Made by a program: the position numbers and the translations under genes. From Ardenticatenaceae bacterium (lineage in GTDB: Bacteria > Chloroflexota > Anaerolineae > Promineifilales > Promineifilaceae), in NCBI GenBank assembly GCA_011525915.1, contig WYBM01000021.1, forward strand, positions 62,001 to 126,000: a stretch of 64,000 bases of DNA, given 5' to 3'. The notes below the pieces were generated by a model that saw only the letters and a list, made by a program, of their open reading frames with translations, had not been told where the DNA came from and did not search any database. Shown here in pieces: positions 17,440 through 26,660 of the stretch (position 1 is the stretch's first letter; every line of letters starts with the position of its first letter).

Positions 17440-18822
17440 ATGGCCAAATCACGTTCACGTTACGTATGCCAAACATGTGGCCGGGTTACGGCCGCGTACA
17501 TGGGTCGCTGCCCTCAGTGCGGCGAATTTGACACCATGATAGAAGAGGTAATGGTGCCGGACACGGCTGCGACCGCCAAAAACCCCCGTGCCCACAGCCC
17601 ACTCAGCAGCAAGCCACAGCGCCTGGGTGAAGTCACCGCCGATGGCTTTGACCGCCTGCAGCTGGCGCTGCCCGAATTTGCCCGCGTGTTGGGAGGGGGC
17701 ATTGTGCCCGGTTCGCTTGTCCTGGTGGGCGGCGACCCCGGCATTGGCAAATCTACCTTGCTGCTGGAAGTGGCCGGCCTGGTGGCCAACCAGCACGGTA
17801 CAACGCTTTATGTTTCCGGTGAAGAGAGCAGCCGCCAGATCAAAATGCGCGCCGACCGCCTGCAAATGCAGGCCGATGACCTGTACCTGGTGACGGAAAC
17901 ACGGTTTGGGGCCATCATGCAGCATGTGGCCGATTTAAAACCGCAGTTGTTGATCGTAGACAGCATTCAGACCACGTACCTGGAAGAGATGACCTCGGCG
18001 GCGGGTAGTGTCAGCCAGGTACGGGAATGCGCCAGTCGGCTGCAAGAGCTGGCCAAGAGCGTGGGCGTCACCGTTTTTCTGGTAGGACACGTCACCAAAG
18101 AAGGCAGCATTGCCGGGCCGCGGGTATTGGAACATATTGTAGACACTGTGCTGTACCTGGAAGGGGACCCGTTTCACCGCTATCGTCTGCTGCGCAGTGT
18201 TAAGAATCGGTTTGGCCCTACCAGCGAAGTGGGGGTGTTTGAAATGGCGGAACGAGGCATGGTAGAAGTGTCTAATCCGTCAGAAGCGTTTCTGGCAGAA
18301 CGGCAGATTAACGCCCCTGGGTCGGCCATTGCGGTGACCATGGAAGGCACACGGCCGCTGCTGGTAGAGATCCAGGCGCTGGCCAGTTCCACCACATTTG
18401 CCAACCCGCGGCGCACGGCCAACGGCATAGATTACAACCGGTTGCTGCTGTTAACGGCCGTACTCACCCGGCGCGTGCGCCTGCATTTGCATGACAAAGA
18501 CATTTTTGTGAACGTCATTGGCGGGCTGCAAATTGACGAACCGGCCGCCGACCTGGCCGTGGCCGTAGCCGTTGCCAGCAGTGTCAAAGACCGGCCCATT
18601 CACGCCGATATGGCGTTTATGGGAGAGGTCGGCTTAAGCGGAGAGCTGCGAGCGGTCAGCCAGTTAGACGCCCGGTTGAAGGAGGCAGCTAAGTTAGGCT
18701 TTAAGCAGTGTATCATCCCGCAGTCAGCTCAGCGGCGCCTGACCGAAAAACCCAAAGGGCTGACCATTATCGGCAGCCGTACCCTGGCCGAAGCCATTGA
18801 AGCAGCCCTGCTGCCGGCGTAA
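17440..18822 (+). CDS. radA: DNA repair protein RadA/Sms
   Basis: 460 residues, the usual length. The N-terminal C4 zinc finger uses Cys10, Cys13, Cys24 and Cys27. Walker A is GGDPGIGKST (97-106), the RadA-specific KNRFG motif is at 255-259, and a Lon-like C-terminal domain follows (GGLQIDEPAADLAVAVA). RadA is a RecA-related, hexameric helicase that drives branch migration during recombination. The ATG is preceded by GAGGAG at good distance. It is divergent from the surface operon and convergent with the GH99-like gene. Confidence 0.97.
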   Translation: MAKSRSRYVCQTCGRVTAAYMGRCPQCGEFDTMIEEVMVPDTAATAKNPRAHSPLSSKPQRLGEVTADGFDRLQLALPEFARVLGGGIVPGSLVLVGGDPGIGKSTLLLEVAGLVANQHGTTLYVSGEESSRQIKMRADRLQMQADDLYLVTETRFGAIMQHVADLKPQLLIVDSIQTTYLEEMTSAAGSVSQVRECASRLQELAKSVGVTVFLVGHVTKEGSIAGPRVLEHIVDTVLYLEGDPFHRYRLLRSVKNRFGPTSEVGVFEMAERGMVEVSNPSEAFLAERQINAPGSAIAVTMEGTRPLLVEIQALASSTTFANPRRTANGIDYNRLLLLTAVLTRRVRLHLHDKDIFVNVIGGLQIDEPAADLAVAVAVASSVKDRPIHADMAFMGEVGLSGELRAVSQLDARLKEAAKLGFKQCIIPQSAQRRLTEKPKGLTIIGSRTLAEAIEAALLPA

Positions 18823-18845
18823 GCAGCGAAGGCCCGAAGGCCCTT

Positions 18846-20708
18846 TCACGCGCGCCGGGCCATGATCAGGAAAGCCGCTCCGGCCAGGAAGAACAGCCCC
18901 ACAGCCCCCAGCGCATAGGGTAATAAAGCGCTGAAGTCAAACGCGGCGCTAGCGGTGGTGACGGCCGTGTTTCCGCCTGATTCACCGGTGGGCACACTGG
19001 CAACTGCGTGGGGGGTCGGTGATGGTGGTGGTACGGCCGTGGCGGTGGCTGGTGCCGGGTAGGCTACGGTCGTTGGTGTGTGTGTTGGGGTGGTGGTGGG
19101 GGAAGGTGCCGTGCCTGCCATATTCGACGCCGTTTCCCGTTCATCGGTGGCCGACCCACCTACTGCCTGCGGCCGCGGACGGTGCCCAACAACCACTTCC
19201 TGGTTTAACTGCAAAAGGGCATCTTCTGCCAACCCACTAAGGGTCACCAGTTCGGCCAGTGTCAATGCATATGTGGCCGCAATGCCAAACATGGTATCCC
19301 CGCTTTGCACCACATGGATAATAGTCCCGTCAGGTTTTACCCGCGCCTGGGGAAAGCCCGCCAGTGGTGTAGAGCCATCGGGCAAGACACTGTAGCCCAG
19401 GATGATGCTCTGGCCTACAGAAAGCAGTGACTCTGGACTCAGGTTGTTGTAGGTGTACAGATCGCTTAGGGGAATGGTAAAGCGGTCGGCAATTGCCAGC
19501 AACGTGTCGCCGGCCTGGATGGTATAGAGGATACGGCCGTCGGCGTCAGCCGTGGGTGAGGCAATAGGGGTGGGTGTCGATGTGGGGATGGGCGTGTTGG
19601 AGGGGGTGGGTGGTATGGTGGGTGGTGGGGTGTTAGAGGGCGTGGGCGAGGGGCCGGCCGTAGCGGTCATGGCCGGCACGGCCGTAGGGGCATTGGGGTC
19701 TGATGTGGGTTCGGCCGGTGGCAAGGGGACGGCAATGGTGCCGGCTTTGTAGGCGGCGCTCAACTCGGCCGTCAGCCCCAGGTAAAAGTCACCATGCTCC
19801 ACACTTGGCTCAATGTTGCTGCCTTCCTTCCATTCATTAAAGGACGTGATAATAAGCATATCTGGGGCACTGGCGGCCGCGCCGCCAAAGCTGGAACGGT
19901 AATAATCGCCGTTGGCCCGGTGGCGCACAAAGGCGGCGTCACCACGCCCCAAGAGGGTATCATCCCAGCCGGGCATGGCCGTTGCTACCCAGTATTTGTA
20001 GCCGCCGTAGGTGGCAGAAGCAGCCCGGGTGTTGGCCGCCCAGGTGCCGGCTGTGCCCGCCGGGTTGCTTGACCAGGCCGTGTTATAAAGATGCAAGCCG
20101 TCAAACGCACCCAGGTAAGCGGTATTGACGCCCTCGGCGATCCAGATGCTGTTGCGGTCCGGGTCTACCGCATTGCGGATGGTTACCCAATCGGACGGGG
20201 TGAGCACCCAATTGGCCCAGAAGAAGATGACCGGCTTGCCGTCTACCCGCAGGTAAGCGCCGTGCGTGGCATGTGTTTGCAGCAGTGTGCGCAGGGCGTT
20301 GATGCGGTCTTCGTTGCTGGCAAAGAAGGGGCTGGCGGCCTCAAAATCTACGGCCGCTTTGAAGCCGCTGCCAGCGGCAATATTGAGCAAGGTTTGAAAA
20401 TTGGTTTCTGTCTGGTTATTAGCTGTTTGCGGTCCATACCAGCTTTGCACAAAAGCATCGATCCCGGCGGACTGGGCCTGGCTGACGTGGCGTTGTATGG
20501 TGCCGGCGTCGGTGGAGAAATAAGGCGTTTGTGGCTGCCAGGGTGTTTTGCCTGGCCCAAAGGAATCTGGGCTGTACCAGGCATAGTAAAATGCCAATAC
20601 CAGCTTTGTTTGTCCCTGAGCCTGCGTCGGGGCAGCCGGGCGGGTGGAGGTGCCCAGCACCAATAACAGTGCTAATAAAAAGAGGGATCGCCACTTACTG
20701 CCAGCCAC
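18846..20708 (-). CDS. Exported GH99-like glycoside hydrolase with two LysM domains and membrane anchor
   Basis: 620 residues: signal peptide (1-31); a GH99/GH71-type (beta/alpha)8 domain about 36-315 ([33 protein letters not shown]); a Pro/Thr-rich linker; LysM domains at 393-438 and 463-508 ([18 protein letters not shown]); a second linker; and a C-terminal helix ending ARRA. GH99 enzymes cleave alpha-mannosides internally; related exported proteins act on other polymers. LysM binds peptidoglycan or chitin-like glycans, so the enzyme would be held at the wall. The GTG at 20708 lies two bases before the sppA stop, suggesting cotranscription with sppA. Confidence 0.85.
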   Translation of the reverse strand: MAGSKWRSLFLLALLLVLGTSTRPAAPTQAQGQTKLVLAFYYAWYSPDSFGPGKTPWQPQTPYFSTDAGTIQRHVSQAQSAGIDAFVQSWYGPQTANNQTETNFQTLLNIAAGSGFKAAVDFEAASPFFASNEDRINALRTLLQTHATHGAYLRVDGKPVIFFWANWVLTPSDWVTIRNAVDPDRNSIWIAEGVNTAYLGAFDGLHLYNTAWSSNPAGTAGTWAANTRAASATYGGYKYWVATAMPGWDDTLLGRGDAAFVRHRANGDYYRSSFGGAAASAPDMLIITSFNEWKEGSNIEPSVEHGDFYLGLTAELSAAYKAGTIAVPLPPAEPTSDPNAPTAVPAMTATAGPSPTPSNTPPPTIPPTPSNTPIPTSTPTPIASPTADADGRILYTIQAGDTLLAIADRFTIPLSDLYTYNNLSPESLLSVGQSIILGYSVLPDGSTPLAGFPQARVKPDGTIIHVVQSGDTMFGIAATYALTLAELVTLSGLAEDALLQLNQEVVVGHRPRPQAVGGSATDERETASNMAGTAPSPTTTPTHTPTTVAYPAPATATAVPPPSPTPHAVASVPTGESGGNTAVTTASAAFDFSALLPYALGAVGLFFLAGAAFLIMARRA

Positions 20709-20709
20709 G

Positions 20710-21750
20710 TTACTCTCCTCCCGATATCACATAACGGTATTCTAACCGGGGTGATGTCAGGTCGCTTATCAGGGCCATGGCTTGCTCGGCTTCACTGGTA
20801 TTAAGGCGGGCAGAAAGGCCGGAGAACAGATCTTCCAGGCCGGGTAGATGTTCATACTCCACAATGCGGGGCTCCCCGCTGATGCCGCCCAGCGCTGCTG
20901 CCTTGGCAATGGCTGCCTGAAGGTCACCCAATTCATCTACCAATCCCAATGCCAGTGCCTGACGACCGCTGTAGATACGGCCGTCGGCCATAGCCCGTAC
21001 GTCTGCTTCCGGCAAGCCACGGCCGTCTACAATCACCCGTATAAACTCGTCGTAGGATTCGTCTACCGTTGTTTGCAGAATCGCTTGTTGGTCTGGGGTC
21101 AGGTTTTCCCAGGGATTTCCGATGGTTTTGTGAGGGCCGCTGGTGATGCTGGTCACTTCCACACCCACTTTTTCCATCAGCGCCTGGGTATTGTAGAGGG
21201 TTAATACCACACCCAGACTGCCCGTGGTGGTGTCGGCGCGGGCAAAGATATAATCAGCCGGGGCGCTGATGTAATAACCACCGGAGGCAGCTACGCCAGA
21301 CATGCTGACGACCACCGGCTTTTCCAGGGCAGCAACAGCTTCATAAATTTGGGCAGAGCCGGTTACGGTACCACCGGGGCTGTCCACGCGCAGCACAATG
21401 GCTTTTACTGTTTCGTCGGCCGCCGCGGCGCGCAAGTCAGCCATGACCGTTCCACTGACGGCGCCTACGGCGACATCAGGTTCGTCACTATGGGTGATGG
21501 CCCCTTCGACGCGGATAATGGCTACAGCGTCACCAGAACCGCCGGAACTGGTGGTAGACGGCGCGGCGCTGGCCACCGCGCCCAGGCTGAAGACCCCGAC
21601 CATCATCAAGATGCCACAAGCACACACAGGTAAGAGAAAGCCCAGGCTGACACTGAGCAAAATCCAGGCAGGCAGACGGCCGTGGCCCTCACGTTTCAGG
21701 TGGATAACAGCAGGGGGCAGGGGTTCAGATGTTATGGTTTCTTCTATCAT
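20710..21750 (-). CDS. sppA: Signal peptide peptidase SppA, short form
   Basis: 346 residues. Cytoplasmic N-terminus, TM helix about 27-60, then the S49 ClpP-fold domain. The nucleophile is Ser156 in [10 protein letters not shown] and the general base Lys208 in [12 protein letters not shown]; the oxyanion motif RVDSPGG is at 121-127. SppA degrades cleaved signal peptides in the membrane. This is the single-domain form typical of Gram-positive-like bacteria, rather than the duplicated E. coli type. It is divergent from rpsF and reads into the GH99-like gene. Confidence 0.93.
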   Translation of the reverse strand: MIEETITSEPLPPAVIHLKREGHGRLPAWILLSVSLGFLLPVCACGILMMVGVFSLGAVASAAPSTTSSGGSGDAVAIIRVEGAITHSDEPDVAVGAVSGTVMADLRAAAADETVKAIVLRVDSPGGTVTGSAQIYEAVAALEKPVVVSMSGVAASGGYYISAPADYIFARADTTTGSLGVVLTLYNTQALMEKVGVEVTSITSGPHKTIGNPWENLTPDQQAILQTTVDESYDEFIRVIVDGRGLPEADVRAMADGRIYSGRQALALGLVDELGDLQAAIAKAAALGGISGEPRIVEYEHLPGLEDLFSGLSARLNTSEAEQAMALISDLTSPRLEYRYVISGGE

Positions 21751-21842
21751 AATGTTTAACTATTGGCCTTGTCACATCAGGGTCAAGCTAAAGCGCAATT
21801 ATACGCATACGGCCGTGTCTGTGAAAAACACTCATCTTCCCC

Positions 21843-21870
21843 TTGTGAAAAAAATTATTTGTGCTATTAT
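21843..21870 (+). promoter_or_regulatory. Candidate promoter of the rpsF-ssb-rpsR operon
   Basis: -35 TTGTGA (21843-21848), 16-base spacer, -10 TATTAT (21865-21870), followed by a C-tract where transcription would start. It leaves a leader of about 110 bases before rpsF. Confidence 0.45.
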
Positions 21871-21924
21871 CCCCCCCCGTTGCACAGCACACAATTAAAT
21901 ACTTCTGCTGCTTTCCGCTCTTAG

Positions 21925-21939
21925 GCTCACAGGGTGAGC
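21925..21939 (+). promoter_or_regulatory. Hairpin in the rpsF leader
   Basis: GCTCAC-AGG-GTGAGC forms a compact six-pair hairpin about 50 bases before the rpsF start, preceded by a CCG-containing segment (TTTCCGCTC). rpsF leaders in many bacteria bind the S6:S18 complex through a CCG bulge; whether this one does cannot be settled by eye. Confidence 0.3.
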
Positions 21940-21990
21940 GCAAAAGGGCAAAGCTCGCTAGAGTAATTCCAAGGAAAGGAGGTATGCAAC

Positions 21991-22284
21991 ATGCGTGAGT
22001 ACGAGGTAACCGTTATTGTTCAACCAAATTTGGATGAGTCCGCCCGCAATGATTTGTTGGAACGTGTTGTTGGCTGGCTGACCCACGGTGAGAGCGAAGG
22101 CGATAAGCCGGTGGCCAATCATTGGGGCATGCGGCAGATGGCGTACATGATCAACAAGCACAAACAGGGCTACTATGTCATGTACAACGCCAAGCTTGAT
22201 CCGGCGCGTATTGGTGATACGGAGCAGAATCTGCGGTACGTAGAAGATTTGCTGCGTTTTCTCATTGTACGCAAAGAGGGTTAG
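21991..22284 (+). CDS. rpsF: 30S ribosomal protein S6
   Basis: 97 residues with the S6 pattern MREYEVTVIVQPNLDE at the start and NLRYVEDLLRFLIVRKEG at the end. S6 pairs with S18 on the platform of the small subunit. A strong ribosome site (AAGGAGG) precedes the ATG. It opens the rpsF-ssb-rpsR operon, but the gap to ssb (186 bases) is unusually long and holds the 120-bp repeat, whose left end overlaps the rpsF stop codon. Confidence 0.97.
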   Translation: MREYEVTVIVQPNLDESARNDLLERVVGWLTHGESEGDKPVANHWGMRQMAYMINKHKQGYYVMYNAKLDPARIGDTEQNLRYVEDLLRFLIVRKEG

Positions 22285-22399
22285 GTAATCGGCAACAATA
22301 ATTCAAGATTAAGATCGCTTTAGGCGTTGCCGATTCCTCGAGTAAACCGCACAGAACTGTAACGCCGGATTTGCAAAAACCTTGTGCGGTTTACCTAGT
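22280..22399 (+). repeat. 120-bp two-hairpin repeat, copy 1
   Basis: The outer ends TAGGTAA (22282-22288) and TTACCTA (22391-22397) are complementary. Stem 1: AATCGGCAAC (22287-22296) with GTTGCCGATT (22326-22335), 10 perfect pairs, 29-base loop. Then CCTCGAG, then stem 2: GTAAACCGCAC (22342-22352) with GTGCGGTTTAC (22384-22394), 11 perfect pairs. It aligns without gaps to copy 2 at 54633-54752: 66 of the first 71 bases are identical, as are the 12 bases GCGGTTTACCTA near the right end. There is no T-run after either stem, so it is not a standard terminator. Confidence 0.85.
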
Positions 22400-22470
22400 G
22401 ATTGTTTTTCTGTAGATGGCCAGTCAGGCGGGTCATTGATGGGAAAATGAGGTGTGGTAGGGAGGTTGCC

Positions 22471-22818
22471 ATGAAAAAAGGGCTCAATAAAGTGTTGCTG
22501 ATTGGATGGGTGGACAGCGAACCGGAGGTGCGCTATACCCCCACAGGTCGGCCGGTAGCCTCATTTAGCCTGGCCACATCTCGAAGCTGGACATCATCTG
22601 AAGGAGAGCGCCACGAAGAGACGGAGTGGTTTAATGTGGTTGCCTGGGGCAACCTGGCCGAAATTTGTGAGAAGCGCCTGGGGCGAGACCATCAGGTTTA
22701 CGTGGAAGGGCGCTTGCAAACACGCGGTTGGGAAGACAGCCAGGGGCGCAAACATTACCGTACAGAAGTTGTGGCGCAGGAATTGATTATTCTGACTGAG
22801 TCAGGGAGGTTATCATGA
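22471..22818 (+). CDS. ssb: Single-stranded DNA-binding protein, short form without acidic tail
   Basis: 115 residues, one OB fold: [35 protein letters not shown] and [15 protein letters not shown] coats single-stranded DNA and in most bacteria recruits partners through an acidic C-terminus ending DDDIPF-like. Here the protein stops right after the OB fold (ILTESGRLS), so the recruiting tail is missing. The ATG at 22471 is set by GGAGG. The stop overlaps the rpsR start (ATGA). Position between rpsF and rpsR is classical. Confidence 0.93.
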   Translation: MKKGLNKVLLIGWVDSEPEVRYTPTGRPVASFSLATSRSWTSSEGERHEETEWFNVVAWGNLAEICEKRLGRDHQVYVEGRLQTRGWEDSQGRKHYRTEVVAQELIILTESGRLS

Positions 22819-23036
22819 ATGACCAAAAAGTTCGCCGTAAGGCATGCAGTTTTTGCGTAGATGGCGCCAAGACGATTGATTATAAGCAGTCTGATCTGTT
22901 GCAGCGGTATATGAACGAATACGGCCGTATTCGCCCGCGCCGCCAGACCGGCACTTGCGCTAAACATCAGCGGGCTTTGGCCCAGGCCATCAAGCGCGCG
23001 CGGCACATTGCGTTGGTGCCCTTTACCCAGGAATAA
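22815..23036 (+). CDS. rpsR: 30S ribosomal protein S18
   Basis: 73 residues with the S18 core ([25 protein letters not shown], broken here by residue groups [10 protein letters not shown] and IRPRRQTG). It retains CSFC near the N-terminus and a later Cys (GTCAKHQR), the zinc-site remnant of the C+ type of S18. It overlaps ssb by four bases and is translationally coupled. Confidence 0.96.
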   Translation: MNDQKVRRKACSFCVDGAKTIDYKQSDLLQRYMNEYGRIRPRRQTGTCAKHQRALAQAIKRARHIALVPFTQE

Positions 23037-23119
23037 TGCACGTTTGCCGGTCTGCTGGCACCCGAGTGGTCAAATCCCTTGCCTGTTAGCGACCGGGCAT
23101 CCTTATCCCTGTTAAAGCT

Positions 23120-24475
23120 ATGACAAAGAAGCAAACTAAAGTTAACCTTGAGGAACAACAGCGCCGGTCTCGCAAAGAGGTGCTGATGGCCCGCAAAGAA
23201 AAAGAGCAAAAACGCTCTATTTACATCGGTGTTGGTATTGTGGGGGGGATTTTGCTGGTTCTTTTGCTGATCGCCCTCGCTAACGAATTGTTCATCGCCC
23301 CCAACCGGGCCGTGTCTGAAGTGAGCGGTGAAAAGATTACCCTCAGTGATTGGCAGGACCGGGTCCGCTTTGAGCGGGCACAGCGCATTTTGCTGTTGGA
23401 AACCCAGTTGGCGTCGTTTGGGGACATTGGGCTCATTCAGCAGTTCTATGGCCAGGTCATTCAGGAACTGCTGACTCCAGAGCAGATGGGTGCCAATGTG
23501 TTAAATGAGATGGCTAATGACATCATCGTTTTGCAAGAGGCCAGGGCACGAGGCATTACGGTGACCGATGAAGAGGTGGATGAGGCCATTGGTGAATCGT
23601 TTAATTACTTTGGGGGGGAATCACCTACACCCATGCCCACGCCCACGGCCACCATCATGCCCACCCCTTCCATTACGCCTATTCCCACGGCCGTGATCAC
23701 AGATGCTGTGCCCACCAATACGCCGTTTCCCACGCCTACCCTGGGGCCCACCAACCCACCCCCGCCCACCCCCACAGCGGTATCGGCAGAGGCGTTCCAG
23801 ACGGAATATGAAGACCTGCTGGCCCAATATGCCGCTTTGGGTATTACCGAAGCCCAATACCGTGACTTTGTGCGTTTACAACTGTACCGGGAGAAATTGG
23901 CCGATGCCCTGGCGGTGGCCAACAACATGCCCACAGAAACGGAGCAGGCCAGCTTTTTCTTTATGGCGTTTGATACGGAAGAGCAGGCCAATGATGCCCT
24001 GGCCGATGTAACGGCAGAGGGGTTTTTGCCGGTATGGAATGAACTGCGCAGCCGTCCGTTTGATCCAGAAGCGGCCTCTAACCCGGTGGTGTCTGAAATG
24101 CTGTGGCGGACGCGGGCGGAGATAGAGCAATCTTTTGGCATAGAAACGGCCGCGGCTGTCTTTGCCCTGCCCGTGAATGAAGCCAGTGGGCTGCTGATGC
24201 AAGAGGTGGATGAAGAAACCAGCCGTTATTACCTGGTTATGGTTTCCGGGCGAGAGTTACGGCCGTTGACCGAATCGGCCATTAACCAGGCCAAACAACA
24301 AGAACTGGCCAGCTTTTTAGACAGCCGCCTTACCGGCAACCAGACCACCTATGATTTTTACCTTGATCGGGCGCCGGAAACGCCGCGCCTGGACCCCATC
24401 TTCTATACCCCTGTGACGCCGACACCGGCTGCCCCGGTACCGGAACTGCCGCTGCCCGGATCCTCTGATCAATAA
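23120..24475 (+). CDS. Membrane-anchored SurA/PrsA-like foldase
   Basis: 451 residues: charged N-terminus, TM helix about 33-54, a SurA-N-like helical region (ISDWQDRVRFERAQ-type, with EARARGITVTDEEVDEAI), an inserted Pro/Thr-rich stretch (about 165-220), and a C-terminal part resembling a parvulin domain (ASFFFMAFDTEEQANDALA, EASGLLMQEV, YYLVMVSGREL). Such proteins help exported proteins fold outside the membrane. Whether the isomerase site is active is unclear because the parvulin part is diverged. An intrinsic terminator follows at 24499-24532. Confidence 0.75.
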   Translation: MTKKQTKVNLEEQQRRSRKEVLMARKEKEQKRSIYIGVGIVGGILLVLLLIALANELFIAPNRAVSEVSGEKITLSDWQDRVRFERAQRILLLETQLASFGDIGLIQQFYGQVIQELLTPEQMGANVLNEMANDIIVLQEARARGITVTDEEVDEAIGESFNYFGGESPTPMPTPTATIMPTPSITPIPTAVITDAVPTNTPFPTPTLGPTNPPPPTPTAVSAEAFQTEYEDLLAQYAALGITEAQYRDFVRLQLYREKLADALAVANNMPTETEQASFFFMAFDTEEQANDALADVTAEGFLPVWNELRSRPFDPEAASNPVVSEMLWRTRAEIEQSFGIETAAAVFALPVNEASGLLMQEVDEETSRYYLVMVSGRELRPLTESAINQAKQQELASFLDSRLTGNQTTYDFYLDRAPETPRLDPIFYTPVTPTPAAPVPELPLPGSSDQ

Positions 24476-24498
24476 GCAGCGTTCACAGGGTTGTTCAT

Positions 24499-24532
24499 AG
24501 CCAGGTTACCTTAGGGTAATCTGGCTATTTTT
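24499..24532 (+). terminator. Intrinsic terminator after the foldase gene
   Basis: AGCCAGGTTACC (24499-24510), loop TTAG, GGTAATCTGGCT (24515-24526), then ATTTTT. Twelve pairs including one G-U, followed by a short T-run. Confidence 0.7.
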
Positions 24533-24573
24533 GTCGCTGGCGCACCTTTTGCCCTTCAGGCACAATATTAAGC

Positions 24574-25347
24574 ATGGCATCTACAAGCGAGACAGAAAAC
24601 GAAAACGCCTGGTTGGAAGGGGCCATTTCCGTGCTGGCGGCGCTGGCCTCTGGCAGCCGGGAGGTGGCCGCGGTCTATCTGCGACAGGGCCAACCAGGGA
24701 AATTTGACCAGCAGCTGGCGCACGTGCAGGCCACGGCCACGGCCGGGCAGGTGCCTGTGCAGTGGGTAGATGATGACTTTCTGACAGCGAACACCAGCGG
24801 GCGTACACACGGCGGGGTGCTGGCCCGTGTGGGGCCGCGCCGGTTTGTAGACCTGGCCGATTTAGCGGCCGGGCAGCCCCGGCCGTTTATTGTTATGTTA
24901 GATGGCATTGAAGACCCTTTTAACTTTGGGCAGGCGGTGCGAGCGCTGTATGCAGCAGGGGCACACGGGTTGGTGGTGCGGCCGCGTAATTGGCTGTCGG
25001 CGGCGGCCGTGGTGGCCCGCGCTTCCGCCGGGGCCTCAGAGTGGATGCCCACGGCCGTGGCCGAAAGTGCTGAAGAGGCCGCCACATTGTTTCGCCAGCA
25101 AGGGCTGGCCGTGGCTTGTACCAGCCGTCAACAATCCGTTTCTATCTACAAAACAGACTTGACACGGCCGCTGTTTGTCTTGTTAGGTGGTGAAAAGCGG
25201 GGTGTCACTCGCTCATTTTTGCGCCAGGCAGACCTGCGCCTGGAAATCCCTTACGGCCGTCAGCAATTTTTGCCCTCATTGGGAACAGCCGCCGCCACGG
25301 CCGTGCTCGCCTTTGAAGTAAAGCGCCAGCGAGGGCAGCATGCGTGA
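24574..25347 (+). CDS. TrmH/SpoU-family RNA methyltransferase
   Basis: 257 residues with the three SPOUT motifs: LDGIEDPFNFGQAVRALYAAG, split here as LDGIEDPFNFGQ and VRALYAAG; LLGGEKRGV; and LPSLGTAAATAVLAFE. It forms the trefoil-knotted SAM site and 2'-O-methylates a ribose in tRNA or rRNA. The N-terminal 100 residues may bind the RNA. A second TrmH-family gene at 47988 shows only family-level similarity. Its stop lies eight bases inside the next gene, so the two are coupled. Confidence 0.85.
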   Translation: MASTSETENENAWLEGAISVLAALASGSREVAAVYLRQGQPGKFDQQLAHVQATATAGQVPVQWVDDDFLTANTSGRTHGGVLARVGPRRFVDLADLAAGQPRPFIVMLDGIEDPFNFGQAVRALYAAGAHGLVVRPRNWLSAAAVVARASAGASEWMPTAVAESAEEAATLFRQQGLAVACTSRQQSVSIYKTDLTRPLFVLLGGEKRGVTRSFLRQADLRLEIPYGRQQFLPSLGTAAATAVLAFEVKRQRGQHA

Positions 25348-26653
25348 GTCGACTGTTGTTCAACCGGGCCGGGCCCGGCTGCTGCGGCTGCTCAACATTT
25401 TGGTCCCCCTGGGGCTGTCATTTCTGGCCGTTTTTGTAACGCTGGAAGTGGCTTTTCGCCTGTTTTACCAGCTTATTCCTATGGAAGTCTGCGCGGCTGA
25501 CCCTATCATAGGCACGTATTATTGCCAGCCCTACTTTGAATATGACAAGCCAGTGCAAATTGGCTACAAGTATAAACCTTATTTTCGCCTGGAAGGGATG
25601 TGGGATCCGGCCAACCCTTACCTGGCTAATTCAGAAAATAATACAGCCCCCACTGACCGCAATGACGCTTTTTATTACGTTTTTGAAACAGATGAGATGG
25701 GCTTTCCCAATGGCCCCATCGAATGGCAGGATCGTTATGACGTGGTCATTGCTGGTGATTCATTTACCATTCGCACAGCCCCTAAAACCTGGGTTGAGCT
25801 GCTGGGGGAGCAAAGTGGCAAAAGCATCCTGACCCTGGGGGCACCCAGTTGGAGTACGCTCAATGAGGTGGCCGCCATCAAACAATTTGGTCTGGACAAA
25901 CAGCCAGAATGGGTGATCCTCATGTTCTTTGAGGGAAATGACCTGGTGAATACCGGCCAATACCTGGAACGGCGTGACAGTGGGTTAAACTGGCGTGATT
26001 ATGACATGCAGGGTGTTTCCCTGACTCGCCGCCTGCTCACCCCTCATTTTGGGGGGTATTTGTGGCGCCGGCTGTTCCCTGATGAAACGGCCGTGCCGGT
26101 GAATTACCGGTATCCGGTGGTTGCCAACACGGAAGTAGGGCCGGTCGAAACGGTATTTAAGGACGTGCATTTGCTGCCCTTGAGCGCCGATTATGATACG
26201 CTGGTGCGGTCAGATGAGTACGCGGCCATGAAAGAAGGTCTGTGGGAGCTGAAGGAAGCGGTGGAAGCCCAAGGCGCGCGGTTATTGGTGGTGTACATTC
26301 CCAGCAAAGAGCATGTCTTATGGTCACGGGTGTGGGATGATGTGGATGTCAATCATGTGTTGGCGCGGACGGTGACGGTGCGCTTGAGTGCAGGAGATCA
26401 CGGCCGTTTGCAATTTGACCCTACATACATCAGCTATGACCTGTTTACGGAAAACCAGCAGGCGCAAGAATTGCTGCTGGCAGATCTCACAGCTGAAGCG
26501 GGTATTGAGTTCTTAAACCTGACGCCGCTCTTCTGGCAAAAAAGCATTCAAGAAGGGGAACTTTACCACTTTGCTGACCCCCATTGGAACCAGGCTGGCA
26601 ACCAGTTGGCGGCCGATGCCATTGCGGCTTATTTACAGCAGGCGGCGCCGTAG
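25340..26653 (+). CDS. Membrane-anchored SGNH hydrolase-like protein
   Basis: 437 residues with one N-terminal TM helix (19-41). The extracytoplasmic part shows SGNH blocks: IAGDSFTI with Ser141, the FFEGNDL Asn block, and a C-terminal FADPHWN with Asp413 and His415. This layout is shared with AlgX/AlgJ-type polysaccharide acetyl-transfer proteins and DHHW-like proteins. The reaction (acetyl transfer or esterase) cannot be told from sequence. It starts inside the TrmH-type gene (eight-base overlap). Confidence 0.75.
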   Translation: MRESTVVQPGRARLLRLLNILVPLGLSFLAVFVTLEVAFRLFYQLIPMEVCAADPIIGTYYCQPYFEYDKPVQIGYKYKPYFRLEGMWDPANPYLANSENNTAPTDRNDAFYYVFETDEMGFPNGPIEWQDRYDVVIAGDSFTIRTAPKTWVELLGEQSGKSILTLGAPSWSTLNEVAAIKQFGLDKQPEWVILMFFEGNDLVNTGQYLERRDSGLNWRDYDMQGVSLTRRLLTPHFGGYLWRRLFPDETAVPVNYRYPVVANTEVGPVETVFKDVHLLPLSADYDTLVRSDEYAAMKEGLWELKEAVEAQGARLLVVYIPSKEHVLWSRVWDDVDVNHVLARTVTVRLSAGDHGRLQFDPTYISYDLFTENQQAQELLLADLTAEAGIEFLNLTPLFWQKSIQEGELYHFADPHWNQAGNQLAADAIAAYLQQAAP

Positions 26654-26660
26654 TTCCCTG

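Noticed and set aside
19540..19680. Short tandem repeats suggesting a CRISPR or microsatellite
   Set aside because: They encode the Pro/Thr-rich linker of the GH99-like protein; there is no spacer pattern.
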